A DNA stretch of 6,032 nucleotides, taken from Clostridiales bacterium. Lineage in GTDB: Bacteria > Bacillota > Clostridia > Oscillospirales > Oscillospiraceae. Positions within the stretch are counted from its first letter, which is position 1, and each line of letters opens with the position of its first letter. The notes below the pieces were generated by a model. That model made no database searches. It was not told where the DNA came from and was given only the letters and a program-made list of their open reading frames with translations. Shown here in pieces: positions 5,685 to 6,032 of this stretch. The stretch spans positions 1 to 6,032 of the forward strand of contig SFLH01000020.1 in assembly GCA_004554585.1 (NCBI GenBank), written 5' to 3'. A program made the translations under genes and the position numbers.

Positions 5685-5801
5685 AGGACACATCCAGCCT
5701 GCTGCGCCCGGCGCAGATACCGCAACGGCATGCCACAGTATGTGTGCCGGACAAGGTCTGGCAGGGATGGGTTCAAAAAATTTTAAAGGAGGAACACCTC
5801 T
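5685..5801 (+). promoter_or_regulatory. Structured 5' leader and ribosome binding site of the SLH gene
   Basis: The leader holds three successive hairpins: CTGCGC/GCGCAG (5702-5716), CGGCA/TGCCG with an inner CACA/TGTG (5726-5749), and CCGGAC/GTCTGG just after it (from 5747, competing with the previous stem for a few bases). AAAGGAGG (5785-5792) lies nine bases before ATG 5802. GAGG of this site can pair with CCTC at 5797-5800, which would partly hide it. Long structured leaders are typical of abundant, stable S-layer mRNAs. Confidence 0.5.
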
Positions 5802-6032
5802 ATGAGAAACCTGAAGAAGGTTCTGAGCCTGGTGCTCTGCGTGGCTATGATGCTCTCTGTCATGGTCATGGGCGCCGGCGCAGCGTTCACTGATCAGGAC
5901 AAGATCGTGAACGAAGAGGCCGTCGACATGATTTCCGCACTGGGCATCGTGGACGGCTACGAGGACGACAGCTTCCAGCCCGAGAAGAACATCGAGCGCG
6001 GTGAAGCTGCCAAGATGATCGCTGTCATGCTC
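5802..6032 (+). CDS. Secreted SLH-domain (S-layer-type) surface protein, N-terminal part
   Basis: Only the first 77 codons lie in the window, and the frame is open at the edge. Residues 1-27 are a clear Sec signal peptide: positive MRNLKK, a hydrophobic core (VLSLVLCVAMMLSVMVM) and an AGA site with predicted cleavage before A28. The mature protein starts with an SLH domain: FTDQDKIVNEEAVDMISALG, then the typical GIVDGYEDDSFQPEKNIERG and EAAKMIAVML. SLH domains hold proteins to pyruvylated secondary cell-wall polymers, so it should be a surface-anchored or S-layer protein; the domain that follows is unseen. It has its own promoter, an operator-like array and a structured leader, suggesting high, regulated expression. 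Codons 5-37 are repeated almost exactly, in inverted orientation, at the left edge of the window. Confidence 0.92.
   Translation, partial: MRNLKKVLSLVLCVAMMLSVMVMGAGAAFTDQDKIVNEEAVDMISALGIVDGYEDDSFQPEKNIERGEAAKMIAVML
5813..5910 (+). repeat. Right arm of the 98-bp inverted repeat
   Basis: This copy lies inside the signal-peptide and early SLH coding sequence, from within codon 4 to codon 37 of the gene at 5802. It matches the reverse complement of 1-98 at 96 of 98 positions. Similarity may continue past 5910, but its partner would lie outside the window. The arms enclose 5714 bases with four complete genes. Confidence 0.95.

Noticed and set aside
5526..5786. Open frame of 86 codons before the SLH gene
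   Set aside because: It spans the promoter, operator cluster and leader of the SLH gene, has no ribosome binding site and has no recognisable product.
1..6032. CRISPR array, tRNA, rRNA, transposase or integrase gene
   Set aside because: I saw no regularly spaced repeats, no tRNA-like cloverleaf, no rRNA sequence and no recombinase coding sequence. Any invertase acting on the inverted repeats would have to lie outside the window.

Overview
The window looks like chromosomal DNA of a high-GC member of the Clostridia, most plausibly an Oscillospiraceae-type gut anaerobe (Flavonifractor/Lawsonibacter-like). This is inferred from strong AGGAGG ribosome binding sites, an RNase J, an ArsC/Spx-fold protein, a secreted SLH-domain protein and GC-rich coding regions separated by AT-rich spacers. 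No species can be named from the sequence alone.

Layout from left to right. Bases 1-98 hold, on the minus strand, a fragment encoding the signal peptide and first SLH residues of an S-layer-type protein, without a start codon, ribosome binding site or visible promoter. A strong intrinsic terminator (289-327, minus) then closes the RNase J gene rnj (356-2014, minus), which has a long, hairpin-rich leader (2015-about 2250). Divergent from it are a small cysteine-free ArsC/Spx-like gene (2374-2706, plus), a WYL-domain HTH regulator (2801-3796, plus) with its own promoter and a terminator (3818-3853), and a 470-residue protein that appears to join a degenerate RsbW-like ATPase module to two GNAT-like domains (3970-5382, plus). 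A 419-base intergenic region follows. It carries a strong hairpin, a cluster of TTTGTAAC-type half-sites, a good promoter and a structured leader. It leads into the start of an SLH-domain surface protein (5802 to the window end, plus).

Two observations stand out. First, the 98 bases at the left edge and bases 5813-5910 are an inverted repeat with only two differences, both silent in the shared reading frame. The right copy has a promoter, ribosome binding site and ATG; the left copy has none. A 5.7 kb segment carrying one outward-facing promoter between two inverted surface-protein 5' ends is the geometry of the Campylobacter fetus sapA invertible locus. Inversion here is a hypothesis; a paralogue that lost its 5' end is the main alternative. 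Second, the WYL regulator's promoter (TTGCAA-17-TATAAT) contains a perfect 18-bp palindrome whose core, GAACATATGTTC, matches the Gram-positive LexA/DinR SOS box. This suggests the regulator is induced by DNA damage.

The genes do not form one obvious pathway: each plus-strand gene except possibly the small ArsC-like one has its own visible promoter. The shared themes are RNA turnover (rnj), stress-type regulation (ArsC/Spx fold, WYL regulator, RsbW-like module) and the cell surface (SLH protein).
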